In this document: positions 34,228 to 41,727 of the stretch, in pieces | How positions within the stretch are numbered: position 1 is the stretch's first letter | How the letters are laid out: each line of letters starts with the position of its first letter | Assembly: GCA_022072245.1 (NCBI GenBank) | Contig: JAJVIA010000018.1 | Coordinates: 1-52,754, forward strand | Source of the DNA: Anaerolineae bacterium | GTDB taxonomy: Bacteria; Chloroflexota; Anaerolineae; UBA4142; SHND01 | DNA length: 52,754 nucleotides | Direction: 5' to 3' | The notes under the pieces: model-generated | Databases searched by the model: none | Told to the model about the DNA's origin: nothing | The model's input: the letters and a program-made list of their open reading frames with translations, nothing else | Program-made: the position numbers and the translations under genes

Positions 34228-35814
34228 TCAATCATAGTGGCGCTGGCGAATCGTTTCCAGAAATTCCGCGATTGGCTCAAAGCCGTACAGCAAATCGTGA
34301 AAGTAATCGTTCAAGAGTTCCATCACATCCTCGCGCGGCGTTTCAAATGTCTTGTCGAGCGATTCTAGCGTTGGCTGTAACCCTAACGCTTCGTCGCGCG
34401 CGCGCATCAACGCGTGAACGATACGCAGTTCGCGTTCGCCTTCGGTCGAAACAATCACCTGCTCGATGAGCTTGTCGTACTGTTTCAACAAGACGACGCG
34501 GTCCAGGCGCGAATCGGGCGCGGACGCGCCGCTGAGCGTATCAAACAACGCCCAGACGCGATAGAGCGCCGTCGTCGGTTCGTCAAACAATTCGCGCATG
34601 TAGGCGGCTTCGGCGTGGCGGCCAGTCAAACGAAAAATATTGTACGAACGTTTGGCGACTTTGCCATAATTCAGATGTTTGACCAGATATTTATACACCT
34701 CGTATTCGAGGTCGGCTACATATTTTTGTAACGCGTCTTCGCTGACCTCGCGGACGATTTTGCTAAATACCGGCACCGACGTCGGGTCGAGATAAATTTC
34801 CTGAAAGTATGGATCTACCGCGCTGTCGAGCGGCGTAATTTTTCCGTCGGGCGCTTCCCACGTCACATCGAGCAGATTGCTTGCGTTTGCCAACGCGCCG
34901 CGCGCGGTATCCGCCACAATCCAATCGAATTTGGTCCAGCCCGGCTCGACCATGCCATCCGCCCATTGAATGGTTTGTTTGCCGCCGTCCGCCAATTCGA
35001 TTTCGAACGCGCCCGCTTCCAGGTCTGGCGGATACCACGTCATGGACGAACCCTTTTTGAGCGCTTTGCCGTTGCGCGTCGCGTTTTGCGTATGCGTGCC
35101 GAATTTGACGGCGAGCAAATGATAATTGGGCCCGTTGCGCGTGTCCAAACCTTTGGCGCGCATGAGGTCTGCGAGAATTTTAATGGCGTCTTGACGCGTC
35201 GCGGCATGAATATTGACGCGTTGAAAATAATCCGCGTCGCCGGGATTTTTTTGAATCTTGCTTTGCGCCGCGCTGCCGCTCAACGCGAGCGCGGTTTCGA
35301 CGACGCCGGGCTGGTCCGGCACGGCAACAATTTTTCCGATGGCGCGAAAATATCCAAGGTCTTGCGGCGAAAAATCTAGAATCGCCACTTTGGCGCCATA
35401 GATGGAATGTTTGGTATCAACCGTAACTTCATTCGCGTCCTGCACCGCCATTTGGGTCAGCCATTGGAGGGCTTCGTCTTGGTCGAGTTCGATGCCCAAC
35501 CGTTCGGCGGACGCGCGGATTTTTTCGACCTCTGCTTCCGGTGAAATGCGCTGTTTGGAAGAGGGCGCCGTCGCTTGCGCGCGCGTCGTTTTACGCGCAT
35601 TAGGAGACGCTTGCGCGCGTTTTGGGGGTTTCGAGGTTTTGGCTTTTTTCGCCGACGCCGCGCGCGCTGGAGGCGCTTTTTTCACAGACTTGGATTTTTT
35701 CGTCTCGGCGCGAGCTGTAGTTGACTTGGGCGCAGGTTTGGATTTGGGCGCGGCGGCTTTAGGTTTGCGCGCTGCGGTTTTAGGCGTTTTGTTTTTGTTT
35801 GAAGCGGTTGCCAT
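34228..35814 (-). CDS. Uncharacterised protein with histone-H1-like N-terminal tail
   Basis: A 528-residue protein I do not recognise. Residues 1-90 are a low-complexity Lys/Ala/Pro/Ser tail resembling histone H1 (KTAARKPKAAAPKSKPAPK is typical of it). The remainder is a normal globular sequence: a mixed region with EALQWLTQMAVQDANEV and YGAKVAILDFSPQDLGYFR, a Trp-rich strand segment (SSMTWYPPDLEAGAFEIEL), and an all-helical C-terminal half with many Tyr (DLEYEVYKYLVKHLNYGKV). No catalytic motif, signal peptide or membrane segment is seen. The tail suggests nucleic-acid contact. Confidence 0.8.
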   Translation of the reverse strand: MATASNKNKTPKTAARKPKAAAPKSKPAPKSTTARAETKKSKSVKKAPPARAASAKKAKTSKPPKRAQASPNARKTTRAQATAPSSKQRISPEAEVEKIRASAERLGIELDQDEALQWLTQMAVQDANEVTVDTKHSIYGAKVAILDFSPQDLGYFRAIGKIVAVPDQPGVVETALALSGSAAQSKIQKNPGDADYFQRVNIHAATRQDAIKILADLMRAKGLDTRNGPNYHLLAVKFGTHTQNATRNGKALKKGSSMTWYPPDLEAGAFEIELADGGKQTIQWADGMVEPGWTKFDWIVADTARGALANASNLLDVTWEAPDGKITPLDSAVDPYFQEIYLDPTSVPVFSKIVREVSEDALQKYVADLEYEVYKYLVKHLNYGKVAKRSYNIFRLTGRHAEAAYMRELFDEPTTALYRVWALFDTLSGASAPDSRLDRVVLLKQYDKLIEQVIVSTEGERELRIVHALMRARDEALGLQPTLESLDKTFETPREDVMELLNDYFHDLLYGFEPIAEFLETIRQRHYD

Positions 35815-36061
35815 ATTTGCCCTTGAAGCGGAATCTCGCGCGTTATTTTATCATGGCGCATCGCGTAAAACAAGCTCTTTTTCGTGTTTTTTCCTTGCTT
35901 TGCGTTAGTTTTGTCACAAAAATCAAATTCTTTCATTTTGATTACAAATCCCGCGCGCGGCGCGCCAAACCTCTTGTCAAGCATAAATCTTTGTGATAGA
36001 GTAGGCATAGGAAATAGGTACTATTGCGCTTTAACAATTCTCGTCTGTTTTAGATTGTTTA
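35815..36061. other. Intergenic region between the H1-like gene and the riboswitches
   Basis: A divergent gap, A/T-richer than its surroundings. Apart from the promoter-like pair at 35974-36002 I see no ORF or RNA gene in it. Confidence 0.5.
35974..36002 (+). promoter_or_regulatory. Candidate promoter for the riboswitch-adhesin transcript
   Basis: TTGTCA and TAGAGT are separated by exactly 17 bases, a good sigma-70-type spacing with a close -35 match. Transcription would start near 36009, about 50 bases before the first aptamer. Assigned by eye only. Confidence 0.5.
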
Positions 36062-36148
36062 ACGGATGCGATGAACTCGGGTCTTGTTGCGAAGGATGCA
36101 GCGAGATGGACGCCCGGACCCGAGGGAGCAAGTGGCGTAACCGGCCGT
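36062..36148 (+). promoter_or_regulatory. Cyclic-di-GMP-II riboswitch aptamer, copy 1
   Basis: The fold matches the c-di-GMP-II class. P1 is ACGG (36062-36065)/CCGT (36145-36148), then GATGAA, P2 CTCGGGTC (36076-36083)/GACCCGAG (36117-36124), and an inner stem CTTGTTGC/GCAGCGAG (36083-36105). The pseudoknot pairing is ACGCC (36110-36114)/GGCGT (36134-36138). The 3' consensus GAGC-AAGTGGCGTAACCGGCCG corresponds to the GAGTTAGTAGTGCAACCGACCG tail of the known clostridial class. A terminator follows within ten bases. Confidence 0.85.
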
Positions 36149-36155
36149 ATCAAGT

Positions 36156-36187
36156 CGCTTCAAGCGCTTGAAGCGGTCTTTTTTTTT
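36156..36187 (+). terminator. Intrinsic terminator of riboswitch 1
   Basis: CGCTTCAAGCGCTTGAAGCG (36156-36175) is a perfect palindrome, followed by GTC and nine T. It lies seven bases after P1 of aptamer 1. An alternative pairing of CCG...CAAG (aptamer end) with CTTG...CGG could link folding of the two, but direct overlap is less clear than in copy 2. Confidence 0.85.
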
Positions 36188-36208
36188 GAAACGGCGAGAC
36201 GTTTTTTT

Positions 36209-36319
36209 GACGGGGGCTGTGAAACCCTGCTTTGTCGCGGTATTGTTTTGCCGACAAGATGGACGCTCATTGCATAGGATGCAAAGAGCAGGGTGGAGCC
36301 GGTAGCGTAACCGACCGTT
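36209..36319 (+). promoter_or_regulatory. Cyclic-di-GMP-II riboswitch aptamer, copy 2
   Basis: Same architecture with different, covarying stems. P1 is GACGG (36209-36213)/CCGTT (36315-36319), P2 CCCTGCT (36225-36231)/AGCAGGG (36287-36293), inner stem TTGTCG/CGACAA (36232-36257). The pseudoknot is ACGCT (36263-36267)/AGCGT (36304-36308). The 3' consensus is GGTAGCGTAACCGACCG. An extra hairpin (TTGCA/TGCAA, 36270-36284) is inserted before the P2 3' strand. Confidence 0.88.
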
Positions 36320-36347
36320 CGCGAATTATTCGTGAACGGTTTTTTTT
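36314..36347 (+). terminator. Intrinsic terminator of riboswitch 2
   Basis: ACCGTTCGCGAA (36314-36325) pairs with TTCGTGAACGGT (36329-36340), twelve pairs with one G-U, loop TTA, then a run of T. Its left arm shares 36315-36319 with the P1 3' strand of aptamer 2, so ligand-stabilised P1 and the terminator are mutually exclusive. This predicts an ON switch. Confidence 0.88.
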
Positions 36348-36376
36348 ATGGGTTTTTATCCAAGGAGGATAAAGAA

Positions 36377-37555
36377 ATGAAATGGTTCAGAAAAATTTCG
36401 GTCAACGCGCTGCGCGTCGGTTTGATGCTCATTGCCGTTGCGGCGTTGGGAAGCGTGTTAGTTTCTACCGCATCGGCTGATTTGGCGCCATGCGCTTCGG
36501 CAACCGGCGGGATTTCGGGAACGGGCCCAGGCCAATCCATCAATGGGACGATTGGCGCGACAAACTATAGCTTGTGGGCGGGCGTTATTTATTTGGACTT
36601 GACCGGGACGCCGAACGATATTCAGGCATTCTGTATTGACATGACGCATCACGCCGGCGTCGGCGATTGCTTTAACACGGGCGCGGCTTTGACGGGCAGT
36701 CTAGCCAAGGCGATTTATTATTATCCGCCCGATAAAACTTTGTCGAATGATGAAAACGCGGCGCGGCAAGCTGCCGTGTGGCATTACTCGGACGGCTTTG
36801 CGCCGACGAGTCCGCAGGCCGTAGTGGATCGTTACAATGCCATTGTGTCGGACATTGATGCGAAACCTGCGCCGCCGTCCGCGCATCCGCCCGTTATGAC
36901 AGTGAACCCCTTGACTGCGGAACACAAGCCCGGCGAATCGCAGACCTTTACTTTGACGGTTAAGAAAGATAGCTTGCCTGTCGTCGGGCAGGTCATCAAT
37001 TTGAGCTTGACGGGCGTTGGTTCGCTCAGCGCGCCGAGCGTCACAACCGATGCGAATGGTCAAGCAACGTTTAGCGTCACGAGCAGCGTTGAGGGCGCTT
37101 CGGTTGTAAACGCGAATTTTTCCTACAGCTTGCCTATCGGCACGCAGTTTGACCCGGTGACAGCCGGTAAACAGAAATTGGTTTTGGGCGAGACCGCTAC
37201 CGGCAATGTAAATGTTGACCCAATGGTTACTTGGCGCACGCCAAACGCCGTTACGCTAGCTGCGTTCCATCTTCGGGCAAAAGGCAAACGGGTCGAATTG
37301 CAATGGGAGACCGGAACCGAATTGCAGATGCTGGGTTTCAACGTTTGGCGCAAGACCGGCAAAAACGCGTGGAAAAAAATCAACGCGGATTTGATTACGG
37401 CGACGAACGCGGGTATGGCTGCGGGCGCCCAATACAAGTTTAGCGACAAAGCGGTCAAGACGGGCAAAAAATATTCTTATAAAATCGAAATGGTCGGCGT
37501 GAATCAAGTATCGGAATGGTCGGCGGTGCAATCCATCAAACTGCCGGCTAAATAG
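36377..37555 (+). CDS. Secreted thioester-domain (TED) adhesin-like protein
   Basis: 392 residues. A Sec signal peptide (about 1-34, ending STASA) is followed by a TED domain: Cys86 in QAFCIDM and Gln131 in RQAAVWHYSDG are the residues that form the internal Cys-Gln thioester in Gram-positive adhesins. Residues about 160-270 form a Big_1-like Ig domain (TLTVKKDSLPVVGQVINLSL, DANGQATFSV). Residues about 295-392 are FnIII-like (VELQWETGTELQMLGFNVW). No LPxTG motif or C-terminal helix is seen. AAGGAGG lies eight bases before the ATG, just after the second riboswitch. Confidence 0.85.
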   Translation: MKWFRKISVNALRVGLMLIAVAALGSVLVSTASADLAPCASATGGISGTGPGQSINGTIGATNYSLWAGVIYLDLTGTPNDIQAFCIDMTHHAGVGDCFNTGAALTGSLAKAIYYYPPDKTLSNDENAARQAAVWHYSDGFAPTSPQAVVDRYNAIVSDIDAKPAPPSAHPPVMTVNPLTAEHKPGESQTFTLTVKKDSLPVVGQVINLSLTGVGSLSAPSVTTDANGQATFSVTSSVEGASVVNANFSYSLPIGTQFDPVTAGKQKLVLGETATGNVNVDPMVTWRTPNAVTLAAFHLRAKGKRVELQWETGTELQMLGFNVWRKTGKNAWKKINADLITATNAGMAAGAQYKFSDKAVKTGKKYSYKIEMVGVNQVSEWSAVQSIKLPAK

Positions 37556-37566
37556 TTGAGCGCAGC

Positions 37567-37587
37567 GGACAAATTATAAATTTGTCC
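37567..37587. repeat. Perfect small palindrome
   Basis: GGACAAATT, ATA, AATTTGTCC, followed by TAC. It directly follows the adhesin gene and shares its core with 21156-21176. Probably a dispersed repeat; as no T-run follows it is not a clear terminator. Confidence 0.6.
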
Positions 37588-37605
37588 TACATTTCGAATT
37601 TGTTT

Positions 37606-37652
37606 GTGGAATGAACGGAGGTATGGCAGAGCCATACAGGCATCCTTTCCAC
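37606..37652. other. Unassigned structured element
   Basis: GTGGAA (37606-37611) pairs with TTCCAC (37647-37652). Inside, GTATGGC (37621-37627) pairs with GCCATAC (37631-37637) around an AGA loop. It lies in the adhesin-paaA gap and is followed by an intrinsic terminator. This could be a leader RNA, but it matches no riboswitch class I can recall. Confidence 0.45.
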
Positions 37653-37672
37653 CGCAAGTTTTGAAGGGGGGG

Positions 37673-37710
37673 AATACGCGCAAGGCGCAAGCTTTGCGCG
37701 TATTTTTTTT
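37673..37710 (+). terminator. Intrinsic terminator before paaA
   Basis: AATACGCGCAA (37673-37683) and TTGCGCGTATT (37694-37704) form an 11-pair stem, followed by a run of T. It ends the adhesin transcript, or attenuates the paa operon together with the structured element before it. Confidence 0.85.
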
Positions 37711-37788
37711 CGACCTGAATCCCGCGCGCCGCAATTGACGCGCGCGCACGATTGGATGTATTCTATGTTGGCGACGATGGAGGTTCAA

Positions 37789-38718
37789 ATGACAGAGACA
37801 GAACAATTACAAGCGTTTGAAGCGCGCATTGCGCGCGGAGAAAAAATTGAACCGGGCGATTGGATGCCCGATGCGTATCGCCAGCAATTGATTCGGATGA
37901 TTTCGCAGCACGCGCACAGCGAGATTATCGGGATGCTGCCCGAAGGCGTGTGGCTCCAGCGCGCGCCGACGCTGCGCCGTAAATTGGTTCTGCTTGCCAA
38001 AGTGCAGGACGAAGGCGGACACGGCCAATACTTGTATCACGCGGCGGAAACGCTCGGCGTGACGCGCGCGGAAATGATCGACGCGCTCTTGGCGGGCCGC
38101 GCCAAATACTCGTCCGTGTTTAATTATCCGACGCTGACCTGGGCGGATATTGGCATGATTGGCTGGCTCGTGGACGGCGCGGCGATTCAAAATCAAACCA
38201 TGCTCGCGCACTGTTCGTACGGCCCGTATGCGCGCGCGATGGTGCGGATTTGCGCCGAAGAAACGTTTCATAAAAAGCAGGGCATGGAGCAAATCATTCG
38301 CTATACGCGCGGCACGCCGCGCCAAAAACAGATGGCGCAAGACGCGTTGAATCGCTGGTGGTGGCCCTCGCTGATGATGTTTGGGCCTCACGACGCCACT
38401 TCGCCCAACAGCGCGCAATTGATTCGCTGGGGCATCAAAACCAAAACCAATGACGAACTGCGCCAAGATTTTGTCAATAAAATGGTTTCCGATTTTCACG
38501 CCGTCGGTTTGACGATTCCCGACCCGGATTTGTATTACGACGCGTCGAGCGGAAACTGGATTTCCGGCGAAATCAATTGGGATGAATTCTGGCGCGTCGT
38601 CAAGGGCGACGGACCCTGCAACGCGGAACGCTTGCAAGCGCGGCGTGAGGCGCAGGAAAATGGCGCGTGGGTGCGCGAGGCATTGGCGGCATACGCTGCG
38701 GCAAGGGGCGAAGGTTGA
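37789..38718 (+). CDS. paaA: 1,2-Phenylacetyl-CoA epoxidase, catalytic subunit PaaA
   Basis: PaaA is the di-iron subunit that epoxidises the ring of phenylacetyl-CoA. The two iron-binding helix motifs are [20 protein letters not shown] and [22 protein letters not shown]-like [19 protein letters not shown] is also typical. 309 residues, starting at [18 protein letters not shown], where GGAGG lies upstream. paaB follows after three bases. The window has paaABCD but no paaE reductase and no paaK ligase. Confidence 0.95.
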   Translation: MTETEQLQAFEARIARGEKIEPGDWMPDAYRQQLIRMISQHAHSEIIGMLPEGVWLQRAPTLRRKLVLLAKVQDEGGHGQYLYHAAETLGVTRAEMIDALLAGRAKYSSVFNYPTLTWADIGMIGWLVDGAAIQNQTMLAHCSYGPYARAMVRICAEETFHKKQGMEQIIRYTRGTPRQKQMAQDALNRWWWPSLMMFGPHDATSPNSAQLIRWGIKTKTNDELRQDFVNKMVSDFHAVGLTIPDPDLYYDASSGNWISGEINWDEFWRVVKGDGPCNAERLQARREAQENGAWVREALAAYAAARGEG

Positions 38719-38721
38719 ACG

Positions 38722-39297
38722 ATGAACGATTCACAATGGGCGCGGTACGAAGTGTTTGAGCAAGAACGCGCGGGCGCGCCGCATCGCAACGCCGGTTCGG
38801 TGCACGCGTCCGATGCGGAAATGGCGCTGGGTAACGCGCGCGACGTGTTTGTGCGGCGGCCCAATTGTTTCAGTTTGTGGGTGGTCCCGGAAGCGGCTGT
38901 TTTCGCCAAGACGGCGCAAGAGGTGGCGCGCGACGATTGGTACGCGGCGCCAGCCGCCGACGCGCCGCGCGAAACGTATCTGGTCTTTAGCAAAAAGGGC
39001 CAGCCCGCGCGCGAAACGTTTGTCGAATATGTGGGCGAGGTGCAAGCGGCGACGCCCGCGCACGCGCTGCGCGTAGCGTTGGAAACGTTTCCCCCTCAAG
39101 ATGTCTTTGTATGGTGGGTTGCGCCGGAACGGCGCGTGTTGAAAAGCGAACAGGCGGACGCCGCGAGCATGTTTGCGCCGGCGCGCGCTAAAAAATATCG
39201 CATGCACACCTTTTATCCGGTCGAACCGATTATGCGCGAATTGAAATCCGCGCAAGGCATGTTGGATAATTCAGAAAAAACGACGGACAATGATTAA
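38722..39297 (+). CDS. paaB: Phenylacetyl-CoA epoxidase subunit PaaB, internally duplicated
   Basis: PaaB bridges PaaA-PaaC dimers and is normally about 95 residues. This one has 191. The first half (residues about 7-65) has YEVFEQERAGAPHRNAGSVH and ARDVFVRRPNCFSLWVV. The second half (about 84-145) repeats the plan with YLVFSKKGQPARETFVEYVG, then FPPQDVFVWWVAPE. Both halves keep the hydrophobic core pattern but differ in sequence, so this is an old duplication or fusion. Confidence 0.88.
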   Translation: MNDSQWARYEVFEQERAGAPHRNAGSVHASDAEMALGNARDVFVRRPNCFSLWVVPEAAVFAKTAQEVARDDWYAAPAADAPRETYLVFSKKGQPARETFVEYVGEVQAATPAHALRVALETFPPQDVFVWWVAPERRVLKSEQADAASMFAPARAKKYRMHTFYPVEPIMRELKSAQGMLDNSEKTTDND

Positions 39298-39336
39298 GCC
39301 AGCCGCCGCGTTCTTGGCGGTTATAGATAACGCAAT

Positions 39337-40086
39337 ATGAATGACACACTTTTGGCGCGAAACGTTCTGGCGCTCGCGGACGATTCCCTGCTGCTCGGTC
39401 ATCGCAATTCCGAATGGGCGGGCCACGCGCCGATTCTCGAAGAAGACATTGCTTTTGCCAATCTCGCGCTCGACGAATTGGGCCACGCGCAATTGTGGTA
39501 CGAGCTGCATCAAGAACTGACCGGCCGCGAACCGGACGAAACGATTTTCTTTCGCGACGCGGCGGATTACTTGAATGTCCAGTTGGTCGAATTGCCCAAA
39601 GGCGATTGGGCGTTTTCGATGCTGCGACAGTATTTGTTTGACGCGTATGAAAACGTTTTGCTCGCGCATTTGGTCAATAGTTCCAACGCGCGCGTCGCGG
39701 AAATTGCCGCCAAGCAGCGCCCCGAAGAGATGTATCATTTGCGTCATACGTCGAATTGGGTGAAACGATTGGGTTTGGGCGCCGCCGAAAGTCATCGCCG
39801 CATGACGGCTGCGCTGAATGAATTATGGGCGTACGCGCTGCAATTGTTTGCGCCGTTGGAAAACGCGCAAGCGCTGACGGACGCCAACATTTTGCCGGAC
39901 CCGCGCGCGCTGCAAACGGAATGGGAAAATCAAGTGGGCGCGCATTTGACGGCATCCGCTTTAGCCGTTCCCGCCGCGCGCGCGCCGCGCGCAAAATCGC
40001 GTTCAGAGCATACCGCGCATTTGCGCGAACTATTGACCGAGATGCAAGAGGTGGCGCGCAGCGAAGTATATGGAGTGGAATGGTAA
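39337..40086 (+). CDS. paaC: Phenylacetyl-CoA epoxidase subunit PaaC
   Basis: PaaC is the structural partner of PaaA, with a ferritin-like fold. LGHRNSEWAGHAPILEEDIA, LALDELGHAQLWYELHQELTG and RPEEMYHLRHTSNWVKRLG are recognisable (each taken separately from the first half). 249 residues, the normal size. Its end overlaps paaD by seven bases. Confidence 0.94.
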   Translation: MNDTLLARNVLALADDSLLLGHRNSEWAGHAPILEEDIAFANLALDELGHAQLWYELHQELTGREPDETIFFRDAADYLNVQLVELPKGDWAFSMLRQYLFDAYENVLLAHLVNSSNARVAEIAAKQRPEEMYHLRHTSNWVKRLGLGAAESHRRMTAALNELWAYALQLFAPLENAQALTDANILPDPRALQTEWENQVGAHLTASALAVPAARAPRAKSRSEHTAHLRELLTEMQEVARSEVYGVEW

Positions 40087-40562
40087 TTACGTTAGCTGAA
40101 GTTTGGCGCGCGCTCGACGAAATTACGGACCCCGAAATTCCGGTGGTCTCGCTCGTCGAAATGGGCATTGTGCGCGACGCGCAAATCGAGGGCGATACCG
40201 TTATCGTCACGATGACGCCGACGTTCGCGGGCTGTCCCGCGCTCCGCGTCATGCGCGACTCGATTGTGGAAAAATTGACCGCGCGCGGCGCCGCGCATGT
40301 CGAGGTCAAAACGGTCTTGACGCCGCGCTGGTCGAGCGATTGGCTTACGGATGCGGCGCGGGAAAAATTAAAAGCGTTCGGTCTCGCGCCGCCGCCGAAA
40401 CATGGCGGCAACGCGCAATTGTTTTTCCCGGACCAAGTTGCCTGTCCGTACTGCAATTCCACCGATACGCGCGTCGCCAATCATTTTGGGTCCACGCTGT
40501 GCCGCGCCATTTATTTTTGCCGCGCGTGTCAGCAGCCGTTTGAACAATTCAAAGCTTTGTAA
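40080..40562 (+). CDS. paaD: Phenylacetate degradation protein PaaD (Fe-S maturation type)
   Basis: PaaD has an MIP18/DUF59 domain (EITDPEIPVVSLVEMGIVRD, TFAGCPALRVMRD) thought to assist Fe-S or di-iron maturation. A C-terminal zinc-ribbon-like part follows: CPYCNSTDTRVANHFGSTLC, then CRACQQPFEQF. 160 residues from an ATG overlapping the paaC stop. The frame is open for much longer upstream inside paaC; that part was rejected. Confidence 0.93.
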   Translation: MVITLAEVWRALDEITDPEIPVVSLVEMGIVRDAQIEGDTVIVTMTPTFAGCPALRVMRDSIVEKLTARGAAHVEVKTVLTPRWSSDWLTDAAREKLKAFGLAPPPKHGGNAQLFFPDQVACPYCNSTDTRVANHFGSTLCRAIYFCRACQQPFEQFKAL

Positions 40563-40662
40563 GGAATCCGCGAACTCGCAAGCTCTGCCAAGCGGCAAGC
40601 GTTTCCGAATGGAAGCAAACGCCGCGTCTGCGCGCGGCTTGCGCTTTCGCGTTTTTGATTGA
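40563..40662. other. Gap after paaD
   Basis: A weak hairpin (GCCGCG 40621-40626 with CGCGGC 40633-40638) is followed 13 bases later by TTTTT. It is a poor terminator candidate; nothing else is seen. Confidence 0.3.
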
Positions 40663-41727
40663 ATGATGATGCAGGTCGAAACGCTCGCGCGCCAAACGCT
40701 TGAAAATTTTGATTTGCGCGGTCTCGTCGCGTTGGCGGCGCGCGACGAGACCAAGCCGGTCGCGTTGTATCTTGGCGCGGATGCGACGGGCGCGCCGCTT
40801 GGCGCGGACAGTTTTTTTATCGTCGCCTCGCTTACCAAACTCGCCACGGCGTTGTGCGTTTTGCGTTTGGTGGACGCGGGCGGGTTGGCGCTGGATGACC
40901 CGCTTGCAAAATATCTGCCCGAAGCGGCGAGCGCGCGGGCGGGCGTGACGCTGCGCGCGCTGTTGTGTCACACGGCGGGGCTGCCGTCGGATTTGCCCAA
41001 CGGCGATGCGTTGTACGGCAAGCCGTTGACGTGGCGAGACATTGCGCGCGAATGTTTGCGCGTGGAATTGGAACGCGCGCCGCGCACGCGCGTCGTGTAT
41101 GGCAATCTCGGTTTCGGTTTGCTGGCGATGGCGGTAGAACGCGTTACCCAAGAAGATTTTGCGGTAGCGCTGCGGCGTCTGGTTTTGAATCCATTGGGCA
41201 TCGAAGGGTATTTGGGCGACGAGCCGCCGCGCGCGCCCGTGCAAATTTCCGATGTACGCAGCCGCTACGCCAATACGCCGTACGCGCCGTTCAACTCGCG
41301 CTATTATCGTTCGCTCGCGCTGCCGTGGTCGCAATTGGTGACGACGCCGGCGGGCGCGCTGCGCCTCGTGCGCGCGTATGCCGGCAAAGCGCGCGATTTT
41401 CTTTCTGACGCGCTGCGTCATGAAGCGGTGCAGAATCAAACGGACGATTTGCCCGGCGGCTATGGCGGAATTTTTGAATATGAAAAATGTCCGTGGGGTT
41501 TGGGCGTGGACCTCAAGGGCGCAAAAAAACCGCATTGGACGCCGCCAAGCGCCAGCCCGCGCACGTTTGGTCACGCGGGCGCGTCGGGGTGCGTCGTCTG
41601 GCACGACCCCGCCGCCAATGTATCATGGACGATTCTGGGTACGCGCACGGCGGATAACGGATGGCTCGTGCGCGCGGGACCCGAAATTGGCGCGGCGCTT
41701 TTGGATGCCGCAGCGCGCGAACAATGA
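40663..41727 (+). CDS. Serine hydrolase, beta-lactamase/class C type
   Basis: A 354-residue member of the beta-lactamase/DD-peptidase superfamily. The Ser-x2-Lys motif is ASLTKLATALC, the Tyr-x-Asn motif VVYGNLGFGLLAMAVE, and the third motif FGHAGASGCVVW. No signal peptide is seen, so an esterase-like intracellular role is possible. TGA overlaps the ATG of the DDAH gene (ATGA), so the two are coupled. Confidence 0.88.
   Translation: MMMQVETLARQTLENFDLRGLVALAARDETKPVALYLGADATGAPLGADSFFIVASLTKLATALCVLRLVDAGGLALDDPLAKYLPEAASARAGVTLRALLCHTAGLPSDLPNGDALYGKPLTWRDIARECLRVELERAPRTRVVYGNLGFGLLAMAVERVTQEDFAVALRRLVLNPLGIEGYLGDEPPRAPVQISDVRSRYANTPYAPFNSRYYRSLALPWSQLVTTPAGALRLVRAYAGKARDFLSDALRHEAVQNQTDDLPGGYGGIFEYEKCPWGLGVDLKGAKKPHWTPPSASPRTFGHAGASGCVVWHDPAANVSWTILGTRTADNGWLVRAGPEIGAALLDAAAREQ

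Noticed and set aside
36062-36319. Glycine riboswitch or GEMM (c-di-GMP-I) identity for the tandem RNAs
   Set aside because: Tandem layout first suggested a glycine riboswitch and GGAYGCAAAG words suggested GEMM, but the conserved cores of those classes are missing. The GTrGCGTAACCGrCCG tail plus the covarying pseudoknot fit c-di-GMP-II instead.
37606-37652. A third c-di-GMP-II aptamer after the adhesin gene
   Set aside because: The hairpin lacks the AACCGACCG tail and pseudoknot; kept only as an unassigned structure.
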